Assembly: GCF_018449515.1 (NCBI RefSeq)
Contig: NZ_JAAVUQ010000001.1
Location: 434,001 to 498,000, forward strand
DNA length: 64,000 bases
Direction of reading: 5' to 3'
Source of the DNA: Caballeronia sp. dw_19
GTDB lineage: Bacteria; Pseudomonadota; Gammaproteobacteria; Burkholderiales; Burkholderiaceae
Both the position numbers and the translations under genes were made by a program. Below are positions 29,101 through 38,322 of this stretch, in pieces. Below the pieces are notes generated by a model. That model saw only the letters and a program-made list of their open reading frames with translations. It made no database searches and was not told the DNA's origin. Numbering within the stretch: position 1 is the first letter of the stretch; every line of letters begins with the position of its first letter.

Positions 29101-30312
29101 TCAATGCGCCACGTCGGCGATAGCCTTTTCGATGCGCGCGAAGCCCTCGTCGAGATCGGCTATGGGCATGATCAGCGACGGCGCGAAACGCAGCACGTTC
29201 GGCCCGGCGATCAGCATGATCACGCCGTGTTTCGCAGCAGCGTTGAGCACGTCCTTCGCGCGGTCCTTGTAGGCATCGGCGAGTTCGGCGCCGATCAAGA
29301 GACCCTTGCCACGAATCTCTTTGAACACGGAGAAACACTCATCGATGCGCTTCAGATGCGCCTTGATCGCAGCGCTGCGTTGCTGCACGCCTTCGAGCAC
29401 GGCAGGGTCGCTGATCAATTCGACCACCTTGTCCGCGATAGCCGCGCCGAGCGGATTGCCGCCGTACGTCGTACCGTGCACGCCGACCTTGAAATGCGCG
29501 GCGATCTTGTCCGTGGTCAGCATTGCGCCGATCGGGAAACCGTTGCCGAGCGCCTTCGCGGTCGTCAGGATGTCCGGCGTCACGCCATAGCCCATGTACG
29601 CGTAGAACGAGCCGGTACGGCCCACGCCCGTTTGTACCTCATCAAAAATCAGCAGTGCGCCGTGCTGGTCGCAGGCTTCGCGAAGACCCTGGAGGAACGC
29701 GGGATCGGCGGGCAGCACGCCGCCTTCGCCCTGCACCGGCTCGACGATCACCGCGCAGGTTTGCGGACCAATCGCGGCGCGGGCGGCAGCCAGGTCGTTA
29801 TAGGGAAGATGCGTGATGCCTTGCGGCGTCGGGCCGAAGCCCTCGGCGTATTTCGGCTGGCCGCCCACGCTGACGGTGAACAGCGTCCGGCCGTGGAACG
29901 ACTGCGTGAACGAGATGATTTCAACTTTCTGCGGACCGGTGTTGTCGATAGCGTAACGGCGCGCGAGTTTCAGCGCGGCTTCGTTCGCTTCGGCGCCGGA
30001 GTTGGCGAAAAACGCACGGTCGGCGAAGGTGAGATTGGTCAGGCGAGTGGCAAGACGCAGCACCGGTTCATTGGTGTAGCCATTACCGATGTGCCAGAGC
30101 TTCTGGCCTTGATCGTGGAGCACTTTCAGCAGTTCGGGATGCGCGTGACCCAGCGCCGTCACCGCAATACCGCCAGCGAAATCGATATAGTCACGGCCTT
30201 CCGTGTCCCATATACGCGAACCAAGTCCGCGATCCGGCACGAAATTCGCCGGAGAGAAAAGAGGCACCATCACTTCGTCGAACGTACCGCGCGTTACATT
30301 GAGATCCGTCAT
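29101..30312 (-). CDS. astC: Succinylornithine / acetylornithine transaminase
   Basis: Third AST-pathway enzyme: transfers the delta-amino group of N-succinylornithine to 2-oxoglutarate. PLP-dependent class III aminotransferase, 403 residues. The PLP lysine is in TTAKALGNG and the ring-stacking Asp in [26 protein letters not shown] is the cofactor-phosphate region. It may also serve arginine biosynthesis as an ArgD. The ATG at 30312 has AAGGAG upstream. It heads the ast operon; a 232-nt gap without a gene separates it from the ABC ATPase. Confidence 0.93.
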   Translation of the reverse strand: MTDLNVTRGTFDEVMVPLFSPANFVPDRGLGSRIWDTEGRDYIDFAGGIAVTALGHAHPELLKVLHDQGQKLWHIGNGYTNEPVLRLATRLTNLTFADRAFFANSGAEANEAALKLARRYAIDNTGPQKVEIISFTQSFHGRTLFTVSVGGQPKYAEGFGPTPQGITHLPYNDLAAARAAIGPQTCAVIVEPVQGEGGVLPADPAFLQGLREACDQHGALLIFDEVQTGVGRTGSFYAYMGYGVTPDILTTAKALGNGFPIGAMLTTDKIAAHFKVGVHGTTYGGNPLGAAIADKVVELISDPAVLEGVQQRSAAIKAHLKRIDECFSVFKEIRGKGLLIGAELADAYKDRAKDVLNAAAKHGVIMLIAGPNVLRFAPSLIMPIADLDEGFARIEKAIADVAH

Positions 30313-30544
30313 GAACCGCTCCTTTGCTTGTTCGGTATTCAGCTTACACATCGTTTCCAGATGGTAGGCGCGCGCGGGCGTCGCGTCTTGCGGGAACGCG
30401 ACAAGGTTTCATGGTATTCGAGGGGATTGACGCTTGTAAGTCAGCCGAAAGACATAGGTGTGCGGCCGGCCGCGCCACATTGAACGCGGAGCGATCGCAC
30501 CGATCGCCCCACCAAATCCCGCCGCCGCGCCAACGCGTTCAGCG

Positions 30545-31360
30545 CTACTTGAGACTGCCCGACAGGAATTGCTTCAGCCGTTCGCTCCTCGGCGTGCTCA
30601 GCACTTCAGCCGGCGCACCCTCTTCTTCCGTGCGGCCCTGATGCAGAAACATCACATGATTCGATACATTGCGCGCAAAGCCCATCTCATGCGTCACGAC
30701 GATCATCGTACGGCCTTCTTCAGCCAGTTTCTGCATCACTTTCAGCACTTCGCCCACCAGCTCGGGATCGAGCGCCGATGTGGGTTCATCGAAGAGCATC
30801 ACGTCGGGATGCATGGCAAGCGCCCGGGCAATAGCCACCCGCTGCTGCTGCCCGCCCGACAAATGCGACGGATATTGCTTCTCCACCTTGGGCGCCAGCC
30901 CGACCTTCTCCAGGCATTCGCGCGCCCGTTCGCTCGCTTCCTTCTTCGATAACCCCAGCACGTGCATGGGCGCTTCCATGACGTTTTCAATCGACGTCAT
31001 ATGCGCCCACAAGTTGAAATGCTGGAACACCATCGCGAGCTTCGTGCGCACGCGCTGCAACTGCTTGTGGTCCGCGACTTCGAGATTGCCCATGCGGTCG
31101 GGTTTCGTGCGCACCGGTTCGCCGTCGACGATGATCTCGCCCGCGTTCGGCCGTTCGAGGAAGTTGATGCAGCGCAGAAAAGTACTTTTGCCCGAGCCGC
31201 TCGAACCGATGATGCTGATCACATCGCCGGCGTTGGCTGCGAGCGACACGCCCTTGAGCACCTCGTTTTCGCCGAAACGTTTGTGGATATCGCGGGCGAC
31301 GAGTTTGACCGCGGTGTTTTGCGCGACGGCCGATGCAGCATTTTGTGCGAATGAGTCCAA
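30545..31360 (-). CDS. Amino-acid ABC transporter ATP-binding protein (HisP/ArtP type)
   Basis: A 271-residue ATPase of the polar amino-acid uptake family. Walker A is GSSGSGKST, the signature LSGGQQQR, Walker [15 protein letters not shown], and the switch His is in VVTHEMG. I place the start at the TTG at 31360 because GGGGAG lies 6 nt upstream and the protein then begins like HisP (MDSFAQNAA); the frame is open to 31501 and an ATG at 31426 is an alternative. Its position ahead of the ast operon suggests arginine or histidine uptake, but no permease or binding-protein gene is next to it. Confidence 0.88.
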   Translation of the reverse strand: MDSFAQNAASAVAQNTAVKLVARDIHKRFGENEVLKGVSLAANAGDVISIIGSSGSGKSTFLRCINFLERPNAGEIIVDGEPVRTKPDRMGNLEVADHKQLQRVRTKLAMVFQHFNLWAHMTSIENVMEAPMHVLGLSKKEASERARECLEKVGLAPKVEKQYPSHLSGGQQQRVAIARALAMHPDVMLFDEPTSALDPELVGEVLKVMQKLAEEGRTMIVVTHEMGFARNVSNHVMFLHQGRTEEEGAPAEVLSTPRSERLKQFLSGSLK

Positions 31361-31504
31361 CGCATTCTCCCCGGAAGATGGGTCTGACGGGTCTCGTGGT
31401 CTGATACCCCGCCCTATGTCGATCATGGCTGCGGATTCTACCGAAAGCCGCCGGCGGACAGGCATAGGGACAAACGCCCTCGCCTGACGGCCGGTGGTCA
31501 TGGG

Positions 31505-31939
31505 TCAGTCCTTCGCGGCAGGCGCTGGCGTCACGGCGCGTACTTGCTGCGCCACGCGGCCATTGGCCATCGCGATCTCGGGGCTGGTTTGCAGCATCGG
31601 CAGATATTGGGCGTCGAAAGCGGCGTTGCGGTCCTTCGCGCCGAACATGGCCGTGACCGCGTGCGCCATGTCGATACGGCCATCGGGCGTGGCGTCTGTG
31701 TCGTCCAGTACGTCGTCAAGCGCAGCAATCAGCGTGGACAACGGGCCAAGCCATTTGTAAGCGCTGCCGTTGATCACGATCTGCAGGAATTCACCGGGCG
31801 ACACCGCGCCGAATTCGGCTTCGTGGCGGGTGCGCAATTCGTCGAGGATGCTACGGTGCAGCGCCAGCAGCGGATGGCGCACGTCCTTGAGAAACGTGGT
31901 CGCGGCCGGGTCGGTCATCCTGATGATGGTCATGGTCAT
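31505..31939 (-). CDS. Hypothetical protein
   Basis: A 144-residue soluble protein that I do not recognise. It is largely alpha-helical by composition, with FLKDVRHPLLALHRSILDEL near the N-terminus, an AYKWLGPLSTLIAALDDVLDD block in the middle, and an Ala/Pro-rich end. No signal peptide or membrane segment. Several in-frame ATGs (31939, 31933, 31918) compete and none has a strong ribosome binding site. It lies between the ABC ATPase and the EAL protein, all on the minus strand. Confidence 0.6.
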   Translation of the reverse strand: MTMTIIRMTDPAATTFLKDVRHPLLALHRSILDELRTRHEAEFGAVSPGEFLQIVINGSAYKWLGPLSTLIAALDDVLDDTDATPDGRIDMAHAVTAMFGAKDRNAAFDAQYLPMLQTSPEIAMANGRVAQQVRAVTPAPAAKD

Positions 31940-31965
31940 TGCCCGAAGTGGAAAATGAGGCAAGC

Positions 31966-33177
31966 CTACACCGTCGCCAGACCACGCCCTACATAGCGAA
32001 TAAAATCCGGCGCGGTCAGCGGCGCGGAAAAAAGCCAGCCTTGGCCAAATTGGGCGCCGCGCGTACGCAGATAAGACGCCTGCTCCTCGCGCTCGATCCC
32101 CTCGGCGACCACCTGGACATGCAGCGTCAGCGCCATGTCGATAATGTGCGACGCCACGCTGCTGGACGCCGCGTCCTGACCGACGGTATCGACGAAAGAC
32201 TTGTCGATCTTCAGCGCGTCCACCTGAAAATTCTGCAGATGCGAGAGGCTGGAATAACCCGTCCCGAAGTCGTCGATATACACCGGATGCCCGGCGTCGC
32301 GGAACGCCTGAATCACTTCCTTGGCGGCTTCGGCGTCGAGAAAACAGCGCTCGGTCGCCTCGATCCTGATCTGCCGCGGCGCGATGTTCGCGGCCGCAAG
32401 CGCGGGCGTCAGGCGCTCCAGGAACCGCCGCGAAGTCAGGTCCGGCGCGCTCAGGTTGATCGACACGTAGAGCTCTTTGTAGCGCTGCAGGAACTCGCCG
32501 AGTTCGAGCAGGACCGTATCGAATACCTGGTCCGTGATGGCCTGGATCAGGCCGCGATGTTCCGCGAGCGGAATGAAGTGATCGGGGCGCACGATGCGAT
32601 TCTGGTGCTTCCAGCGCACCAGCGCTTCAGCGCCAATACACCGCCGCGTCGCGAGATCGACGATCGGCTGGTACGCCACGATGAACTGATGCCGGCGCAC
32701 GGCGTCACTAAGCTGGCCGAGCGGCGAGAGACGGCGCACCATGAAGAGGCCGAGCCACGCGGAGAGCGTCAGGCCGCCCGCGACGCCTGCGAGCAGCCAG
32801 GTCCAGGGCAGCGCGCGCAGGCGTTCAGTGAAAGTCGCGTCCGATGTGTTCGCCGCGTTTGCGGGGCTTGCTACCTCGTAACCGCGGCGGAACGCATTGG
32901 GATTCGGCGGCATCGCCGTTGCAGCGAATACGGGCACCGGGAACGGGGCAAACACCCGCGAAGATGTCACCACCGACGGCTTGGCGATCAGGCGGATCGC
33001 GCCAGTGTCGACCAGGCGCACAACGTAATTCTCGAGCGCAGCGGCTTCCCGGGCTGCAGCGACGCGTTCATCCACGCCGGGCGCAAACAGGACGCACAAC
33101 ACCCCCGGCAGCAACGCCGCTATCAGCACGATGCCAGCCAGGAACGCTACGCGCCCGCTGTGTTTGAACGTGTTCAT
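31966..33177 (-). CDS. Membrane-anchored EAL-domain cyclic-di-GMP phosphodiesterase
   Basis: A 403-residue c-di-GMP phosphodiesterase. Two membrane helices (about 11-32 and 125-147) enclose a ~90-residue periplasmic sensor, followed by an EAL domain. The catalytic set looks complete: EALVRW (Glu 184), SINLSA, IEATE, DDFGTGYSSL, KIDKSF and EGIE. No GGDEF domain is fused, so it should only degrade c-di-GMP. The start at 33177 is favoured by the N-terminal helix; ATGs at 33225 and 33264 are also open. Confidence 0.85.
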   Translation of the reverse strand: MNTFKHSGRVAFLAGIVLIAALLPGVLCVLFAPGVDERVAAAREAAALENYVVRLVDTGAIRLIAKPSVVTSSRVFAPFPVPVFAATAMPPNPNAFRRGYEVASPANAANTSDATFTERLRALPWTWLLAGVAGGLTLSAWLGLFMVRRLSPLGQLSDAVRRHQFIVAYQPIVDLATRRCIGAEALVRWKHQNRIVRPDHFIPLAEHRGLIQAITDQVFDTVLLELGEFLQRYKELYVSINLSAPDLTSRRFLERLTPALAAANIAPRQIRIEATERCFLDAEAAKEVIQAFRDAGHPVYIDDFGTGYSSLSHLQNFQVDALKIDKSFVDTVGQDAASSSVASHIIDMALTLHVQVVAEGIEREEQASYLRTRGAQFGQGWLFSAPLTAPDFIRYVGRGLATV

Positions 33178-33632
33178 CGTGCGCTTTTCATGTAGCGACG
33201 CCTTTGCGCTGAATACGCGCTGCATAATTGTTTCTAATGGGGCACCTGATGACATGTGTGTCATGCGCGTTTTTCGTCAAGGCTGGGTGGCTCGCGCCGT
33301 TATCACCGTGAGTCATGGTCCGGGGTGTTCATGCCGCAAGTCGTGTCCGCTTGGCTTGCGGCCGTATTCCTGTTTCCTTGCATCGTCCCGGCAAACGGCC
33401 CAGTTTAGCGGCGTGGTACACCGGGCTTCAATGCTTCGCGGCCCACGAAATGCCTGCTTTGGTGGGCTGGCGCACGCCGGCTCGATGCTTTTGCGGCACG
33501 AGTGCGCAGACGTCTGGCAGTTGGCGGATAAGTCCTATAGTCGTGAGAAAATAGGATCTCCGGATGATGACCTCGCTCACCGGCCGATTACCACGATCAA
33601 CACAATCAACACCCAGACCACGGAGGCACTCG
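33178..33632. other. Intergenic region without a gene
   Basis: Divergent control region between the EAL gene and the acetyltransferase gene. I see no supported coding sequence. One weak inverted repeat, TCCTAT (33533-33538) and ATAGGA (33551-33556) with a 12-nt spacer, lies about 80 nt before the acetyltransferase start and could be an operator. Confidence 0.4.
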
Positions 33633-34178
33633 ATGGCATTGCACGAAGCCAGCGCTCTCACGATCCGCGACGCGAACGCCGCCGATTTCGACACAATCGC
33701 CCGCATTTACGCCCACTACGTGCTGCATGCCCTGGCGACCTTCGAGGAAACGCCACCGGCTGCCGATGAAATGCGCGCCCGGCACGCATCAATCATTGGT
33801 GCGGGCCTGCCTTATCTCGTGGCTGAAATGGACGGCGCGGTGGTGGGTTACACGTATGCGACGGCGTATCGGCCCAGATCGGCATATAGGCACACGATTG
33901 AGGATTCGGTTTATATCGCCGATGGCTTCGGTGGGCGTGGCCTCGGTCTCGCCCTGCTGACGGCGCTGATCGAACGTTGCGACGCGGGGCCGTGGCGCCA
34001 ACTCATCGCGGTGATCGGCAACAGCGGCAACGCCGGGTCGATCGCGTTGCATGCGCGCCTTGGATTCGAGCACGTCGGCGTGTTGCGCAAGGTGGGCTAC
34101 AAACACGGCCAATGGGTCGATACGGTGCTTATGCAGCGGCCCCTCGGCGAAGACAAGGCTTTGATTCCGCAGACATAA
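33633..34178 (+). CDS. GNAT N-acetyltransferase (phosphinothricin acetyltransferase-like)
   Basis: A 181-residue GNAT enzyme of the PAT/bar-like family. The N-terminal block TIRDANAADFDTIARIY and the acetyl-CoA loop GGRGLGLALL are typical, and GVLRKVGYKHGQWVDTVLM is the C-terminal family signature. These enzymes acetylate the amino group of phosphinothricin, methionine sulfoximine or related amino acids; the natural substrate is uncertain. The ATG at 33633 has GGAGG 6 nt upstream. Confidence 0.87.
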   Translation: MALHEASALTIRDANAADFDTIARIYAHYVLHALATFEETPPAADEMRARHASIIGAGLPYLVAEMDGAVVGYTYATAYRPRSAYRHTIEDSVYIADGFGGRGLGLALLTALIERCDAGPWRQLIAVIGNSGNAGSIALHARLGFEHVGVLRKVGYKHGQWVDTVLMQRPLGEDKALIPQT

Positions 34179-34295
34179 ATAAGCCACGCCGGTCGGTGCA
34201 CCCGGTTCATCGCCGGATAGTTCGCCGCGGTGCCGCTTTCACCCTACCATTGCATTGCGACCTTCCGGTCGCCTCTCTTACACCCTGAGCTTTAG

Positions 34296-34898
34296 TTGCC
34301 CACTTACACTCTCGCCGCCGCTGTCAGTGCCGAAATCGACATTCGCAAAAGCCGCTTTATCGCGCTGGCGATTCCTGTCGCCGATCGCGCCGCCGCGATG
34401 CTCGAACTCGATGCGCTGCGCGTCCAGCATCCCGGCGCCACGCATGTCTGCTGGGCGCTGCTGGCGGGTGGTGAATCCGGCATGTCGGACGATGGCGAGC
34501 CTTCCGGCACAGCCGGCCGGCCAATACTCGAAGTGCTGCGCCACCATGAAGTGGATGGCGTGCTGGCCGCCGTCGTGCGCTACTACGGCGGTATCAAGCT
34601 CGGCGCGGGCGGCCTGGTCCGCGCGTACACGGACGCAATTGCAACCGCGATGCAACTGGCCGAACGCATAGAACGCGTGGCGCTCGGCCTGCTGCAAGTG
34701 GAGGTGGATTACGCCGATGAAGCGCGCGTGCGGCGCTGGGTCGAACAGGAGGGCCATGCGCTCGATGAACCCGGCTACGGCATGACCGTATGCCTGTCGA
34801 TCCAGATGCCGCTCGCCGTGCGCGACCAGGCCGCCGATGTTATCCGCGACCTGACCCACGGTCGCGCGGTCATTACCAAAGTGCCATCAGCATCATGA
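34296..34898 (+). CDS. YigZ / IMPACT family protein
   Basis: A 200-residue member of the UPF0029 (YigZ/IMPACT) family, related to a regulator of translation in eukaryotes but of unknown bacterial role. The N-terminal domain signature GEPSGTAGRPILEVL and the RYYGGIKLGAGGLVRAY block are intact, followed by the alpha/beta C-terminal domain (DUF1949-like). The start is a TTG at 34296, which gives the normal family N-terminus; only a GAG precedes it. It overlaps the ferredoxin gene by 4 nt. Confidence 0.9.
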   Translation: MPTYTLAAAVSAEIDIRKSRFIALAIPVADRAAAMLELDALRVQHPGATHVCWALLAGGESGMSDDGEPSGTAGRPILEVLRHHEVDGVLAAVVRYYGGIKLGAGGLVRAYTDAIATAMQLAERIERVALGLLQVEVDYADEARVRRWVEQEGHALDEPGYGMTVCLSIQMPLAVRDQAADVIRDLTHGRAVITKVPSAS

Positions 34899-35242
34899 GC
34901 ACCGCCGGCCACCCAGGCTCTTTCACGATTACGCTGCGGCCGTCGGGTCGAAGCTTTGCGTCGACCGGGGAGACCACGATCCTGGAGGCCGCCGAGCTCG
35001 CCGGGCTACGCCTGTCGAGTTCGTGCCGCAACGGCACGTGCCGCGCGTGCCTGTGCCATGTGGTCAATGGCAGTGTGCGTTATCGGATCGACTGGCCGGG
35101 TCTGAGTGCGGACGAAAAAGCCAGTGGCTGGATTCTGCCGTGCGTGGCGCTGCCCACGTCCGATCTGATTATCGATCAAGTGGATTTTCTGGACATTCCA
35201 AATCTCGCCGATACAAAACCACGTCGCGGCCGGGGCTTCTGA
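34895..35242 (+). CDS. 2Fe-2S ferredoxin-like protein
   Basis: A 115-residue plant-type [2Fe-2S] ferredoxin. Cysteines at about 44, 49, 52 and 83 (SCRNGTCRAC and LPC) form the usual C-x4-C-x2-C...C cluster site. A DIPN and Arg-rich C-terminal tail (PRRGRGF) extends past the fold. It is coupled to yigZ by an ATGA overlap. The redox partner is unknown. Confidence 0.9.
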   Translation: MSTAGHPGSFTITLRPSGRSFASTGETTILEAAELAGLRLSSSCRNGTCRACLCHVVNGSVRYRIDWPGLSADEKASGWILPCVALPTSDLIIDQVDFLDIPNLADTKPRRGRGF

Positions 35243-35462
35243 GCGCTTGAATCGGGCTCGGCGCGTGTGTGCGCAAACCGCCGACGGCCCAAAGCTTGAA
35301 CCCGGGTAATCCGGGATTGTTGTCTTTTATCAAAGACATACGATGACATTCCCGAGCGGCGAAGCGCGTCCCATTGTTCAGCCGCCCGTAATCGATGCGC
35401 CGAAAAGTGTACAATTGCGTTTCGCCCGATTTTCTGGCAGGGCCAGACCAACTGAGATATCA

Positions 35463-35675
35463 ATGACTAAAGTATTGTTGAAAGAGAACGAGCCTTTCGA
35501 CGTCGCCATGCGCCGCTTCCGCCGCACCGTCGAACGTACCGGCCTGATTCAGGAACTGAAGTCGCGTATGGCTTATGAAAAGCCGACCACCGAGCGCAAG
35601 CGCAAGAAAGCTGCTGCTGTTGCTCGCCTGCGCAAGCAGATCCGTCGCGCACAGCTGCCCAAGAAATTCTATTGA
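35463..35675 (+). CDS. rpsU: 30S ribosomal protein S21
   Basis: Small-subunit protein needed for translation initiation, 70 residues, the normal length, very basic at the C-terminus ([19 protein letters not shown]). The start at 35463 ([12 protein letters not shown]) is standard; the frame is open 40 codons upstream. A TACAAT box at 35410-35415 could be its -10 element, but no clear -35 was found. It is not followed by dnaG or rpoD here, unlike the classic macromolecular-synthesis operon. Confidence 0.97.
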   Translation: MTKVLLKENEPFDVAMRRFRRTVERTGLIQELKSRMAYEKPTTERKRKKAAAVARLRKQIRRAQLPKKFY

Positions 35676-36088
35676 TGTTGTTGCACGTCTGAACGGCGGC
35701 TTGCAGGTCGATCAAATTCGATCGAAGCGCCGAGTAACCGGGGACTTGTTCGATAGGTCCCGGGGTATATGCCGGATCAATGCCGGACTTCGACACGGCC
35801 CAAGCGCCCAGGCCCGGCGGCCAATGTGTGGCTCGATCCGCGCGAATCAACCTCGTGAAGCACTTCGCCCATAGAGGTGAACCCGGGCGAGGCTAAGGCT
35901 GCAGCCGCATCAAGCACCGTTCGTTGAAAGCGCACTCGCTGAATCGATCATGACGGCTTGCCCGCATGAATAGATCGCGTGGAAATATAAAACGCGCTCC
36001 GTGCTTCGCTGCGCTACTTCCGTTGAACGGTGAATCAGTCTCAAGGCGTCGAGCACTGCGTCGACCTTGCCCACGCATCCAGAATTCA

Positions 36089-36123
36089 AAAGCCTGCACA
36101 ATTCCTATTGTGTGGGCTTTTTG
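36089..36123 (+). terminator. Likely intrinsic terminator (plus strand)
   Basis: AAGCCTGCACAAT (36090-36102 region) pairs with ATTGTGTGGGCTT around a TCCT-type loop, with two mismatches in 13, followed by a T run (GGGCTTTTTG). It ends whatever is transcribed rightward from the rpsU region. Confidence 0.6.
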
Positions 36124-36184
36124 CGCTTGACGATCACTTTACCACTCGTCATCGAAGCGCTTTCCAACCATGCAGCAAGCCGTA

Positions 36185-36221
36185 AACGCATAAAGCCCGG
36201 ATAGACCGGGCTTTATGCGTT
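36185..36221 (-). terminator. Terminator of the initiator tRNA transcript
   Basis: A perfect 16-bp inverted repeat (36185-36200 and 36206-36221) with the 5-nt loop ATAGA, 8 nt past the tRNA 3' end on the minus strand. The U-rich end is imperfect (CTTTATGCGTTT). Confidence 0.8.
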
Positions 36222-36228
36222 GAATCTC

Positions 36229-36305
<77 letters not shown>

Positions 36306-36311
36306 AAAAAG

Positions 36312-36340
36312 ATTATAGCGCCAAGGGTATGTCAGGTCAA
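36312..36340 (-). promoter_or_regulatory. Near-consensus sigma-70 promoter of tRNA-fMet
   Basis: On the minus strand TTGACC (36340-36335) and TATAAT (36317-36312) are separated by exactly 17 nt, and the tRNA starts 7 nt past the -10 box. Confidence 0.9.
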
Positions 36341-36383
36341 ACCGAATCGAAGAATATTGCTATCGAATACCAATGCGTTGAAG

Positions 36384-37916
36384 TTACTGCAGCGATGCCG
36401 GCTTCGGCCGAGGGTACGGATCAGTTCCACGGCGTACCGCTTCCACACAACGCCGATGTTCTCGCGACAAGCGATTCAACAGTGGCAGCAGAATGATTGC
36501 CACCGCCGCCCCACCCGCCGCGAGCCAGCCGAGTCCGAAAAAGAGCTTCGTATAAAGCGGCAGCGATTGCAGCGAACTCAGGTCATTGGAAGGCATGCGC
36601 GCGAAGTTGGCGACCACGCTGCCCAAATACTGCGACACCCCCGTTGCGACGTAATAGGCTCCCATCATGAAGCCGCTCATGCGTGCGGGTACATAGTGGG
36701 CGATCATCGCGAGGCCCAGCCCGGACACCAGCAGTTCGCCAAGCGAATAGAGCCCGTAGCCGCCAACCATGAACCACGACGACACACGGCCATCGACGGC
36801 ATAACGGCCGCTGAACGCGAACACGAAAAAGCCCAGCGCGACCACCATGAAACCGACCGCGTACTTTGCGGCGATGGGGATATCGTGACCGCTATTCGCG
36901 AGCCGCGTATAGGCGATCGCGAGGAACGGACTTAGCAGCATGATCCAGAGCGGATTCAACGCCTGGAATTGCGCCGCGCTCCATGAGAACAAGGTCACGT
37001 TGAAGAGCGTGAACGACGCGTCCACGTTGCGCAGCGCGAACAAGGTCAGCGAGGTGGACATCTGCTGATAAAAAATAAAGAACAGGATGACCTGCAGCGT
37101 GAGGATCAACGCAGCGAGCAGACCGGCGCGTTCGCTTCGATCGCATTTCAAAAGCATCCAGCCGAAGATCACGAGCACGGCAACGCCTGCTGCGTATACG
37201 CAGATCGCCGCCACGTGTTCGTTCTGCAGCACGAATACCGTCGCGAGGCCCAAGGCCACGCTACCCACCGCGACCGCTGCAAAGCGGCCCCACATCATGG
37301 GTTCATCGTCAGGAGCAGAACCGATGTGCCCAACCGTACGCCGCATCAGCATGAAGTTGATCAAGCCGAGCACCATGCCCGCGAAACACACGGCGAAGGC
37401 GGTGTGCCAACCCCAGTGATCCTTGATCCACGGCGTTGCGAGCATCGAAATGGTCGAGCCGATATTGACGGCCATGTAGTAGATGGTGAACGCGCTGTCG
37501 AGGCGCGCGTCATCGCCTTCGTAAATGCGCCGCACGAGATTCGCCGCGTTCGCCTTGAAGAGGCCGTTGCCGACCACGATCACACCCAGCGCCGCGTACA
37601 GGTACCCCAATGACTCGACCGGAATGGAAAGCATCAGATAACCCGATGCCAAAACGCACGCGCCGAAGATCATCGTGCGCCGCGCACCCAGCACCTTGTC
37701 GCCAATCCAGCCGCCAATTGCCGGCGCCGAGAACACGAGCGCGGTGAACGCGCCCCATGTGAGGTTCGCGTGGGAATCGGCGAAACCGAGCTTGTCGATC
37801 ATGAACAGCACGAGTAACGCAGCCATGCCGTAATAACCGAAACGTTCCCACATCTCGATGAGGAAAACAGTCGTGAACGAGCGCGTCTGAGACGCGCCGG
37901 ACGGATGTGGAGTCAT
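36384..37916 (-). CDS. POT family proton-coupled di/tripeptide transporter
   Basis: A 510-residue inner-membrane proton:peptide symporter with about 14 hydrophobic segments. The POT signature ExxERFxYYG is at residues 21-30 (EMWERFGYYG), and GNGLFKANAANLV is the second family block. It imports di- and tripeptides. It faces left, with its start near 37916 and a long upstream region shared with a divergent SDR gene. Confidence 0.92.
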   Translation of the reverse strand: MTPHPSGASQTRSFTTVFLIEMWERFGYYGMAALLVLFMIDKLGFADSHANLTWGAFTALVFSAPAIGGWIGDKVLGARRTMIFGACVLASGYLMLSIPVESLGYLYAALGVIVVGNGLFKANAANLVRRIYEGDDARLDSAFTIYYMAVNIGSTISMLATPWIKDHWGWHTAFAVCFAGMVLGLINFMLMRRTVGHIGSAPDDEPMMWGRFAAVAVGSVALGLATVFVLQNEHVAAICVYAAGVAVLVIFGWMLLKCDRSERAGLLAALILTLQVILFFIFYQQMSTSLTLFALRNVDASFTLFNVTLFSWSAAQFQALNPLWIMLLSPFLAIAYTRLANSGHDIPIAAKYAVGFMVVALGFFVFAFSGRYAVDGRVSSWFMVGGYGLYSLGELLVSGLGLAMIAHYVPARMSGFMMGAYYVATGVSQYLGSVVANFARMPSNDLSSLQSLPLYTKLFFGLGWLAAGGAAVAIILLPLLNRLSREHRRCVEAVRRGTDPYPRPKPASLQ

Positions 37917-38322
37917 GGGTAAATCTCAATAGGGTTGGACGGCGCCCCCTGCCCCTGAACCGTTCGCGACACACACGCCTGACAGGCGATATGAAAAAAC
38001 GCGGTTGATTCATTAATACAGGAGTCCGATACATGGGAAGTCGCGATTATCCCAACACTTTATAGAAATGTGTGGCAAAGGCTTGCATATACAGCGTTCA
38101 GTTTTTTGAGACTGACGCAGCGGTTGAAAATCGGATGACACGATGGAGGTGTTTTCGATGTTACTGGTTGATTAGCGTCAATTGTTCTTCGAATTGAACA
38201 AGTTTCTTGTATCTTCAATTATTTCGTATAACGATCTATTTGGTCGGTAAATTGCTGGTTCGCGGCCTTTTGTAAACTCGTGGTAACTTTGCGTCTTCAA
38301 TCCACTATCAGGTTGCGTCGAC
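37917..38322. other. Intergenic control region, no gene
   Basis: AT-richer than its surroundings. TTGTTC (38182-38187) and GAACAA (38196-38201) form an inverted repeat around TTCGAATT, itself nearly symmetric, about 120 nt before the SDR start; a dimeric repressor or activator site is possible. No open frame longer than a few codons with a ribosome binding site stands out. Confidence 0.4.

Larger units (their letters stand above)
35676..36228. other. Intergenic region without a protein gene; possible small RNA
   Basis: No supported coding sequence between rpsU and the initiator tRNA. It holds a terminator-like hairpin at 36089-36123 on the plus strand and, about 100 nt before it, a TATAAA box at 35986-35991. 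This spacing would fit a short non-coding RNA, but the -35 element is not convincing and the hairpin could equally end an rpsU transcript. Confidence 0.35.

Noticed and set aside
29104-30483. 459-codon plus-strand open frame
   Set aside because: Mirror frame of astC.
31939-33195. 418-codon plus-strand open frame
   Set aside because: Mirror frame of the EAL gene, whose catalytic motifs are all intact.
33428-33706. 92-codon minus-strand frame in the EAL-GNAT gap
   Set aside because: No ribosome binding site, no family, and it overlaps the acetyltransferase start.
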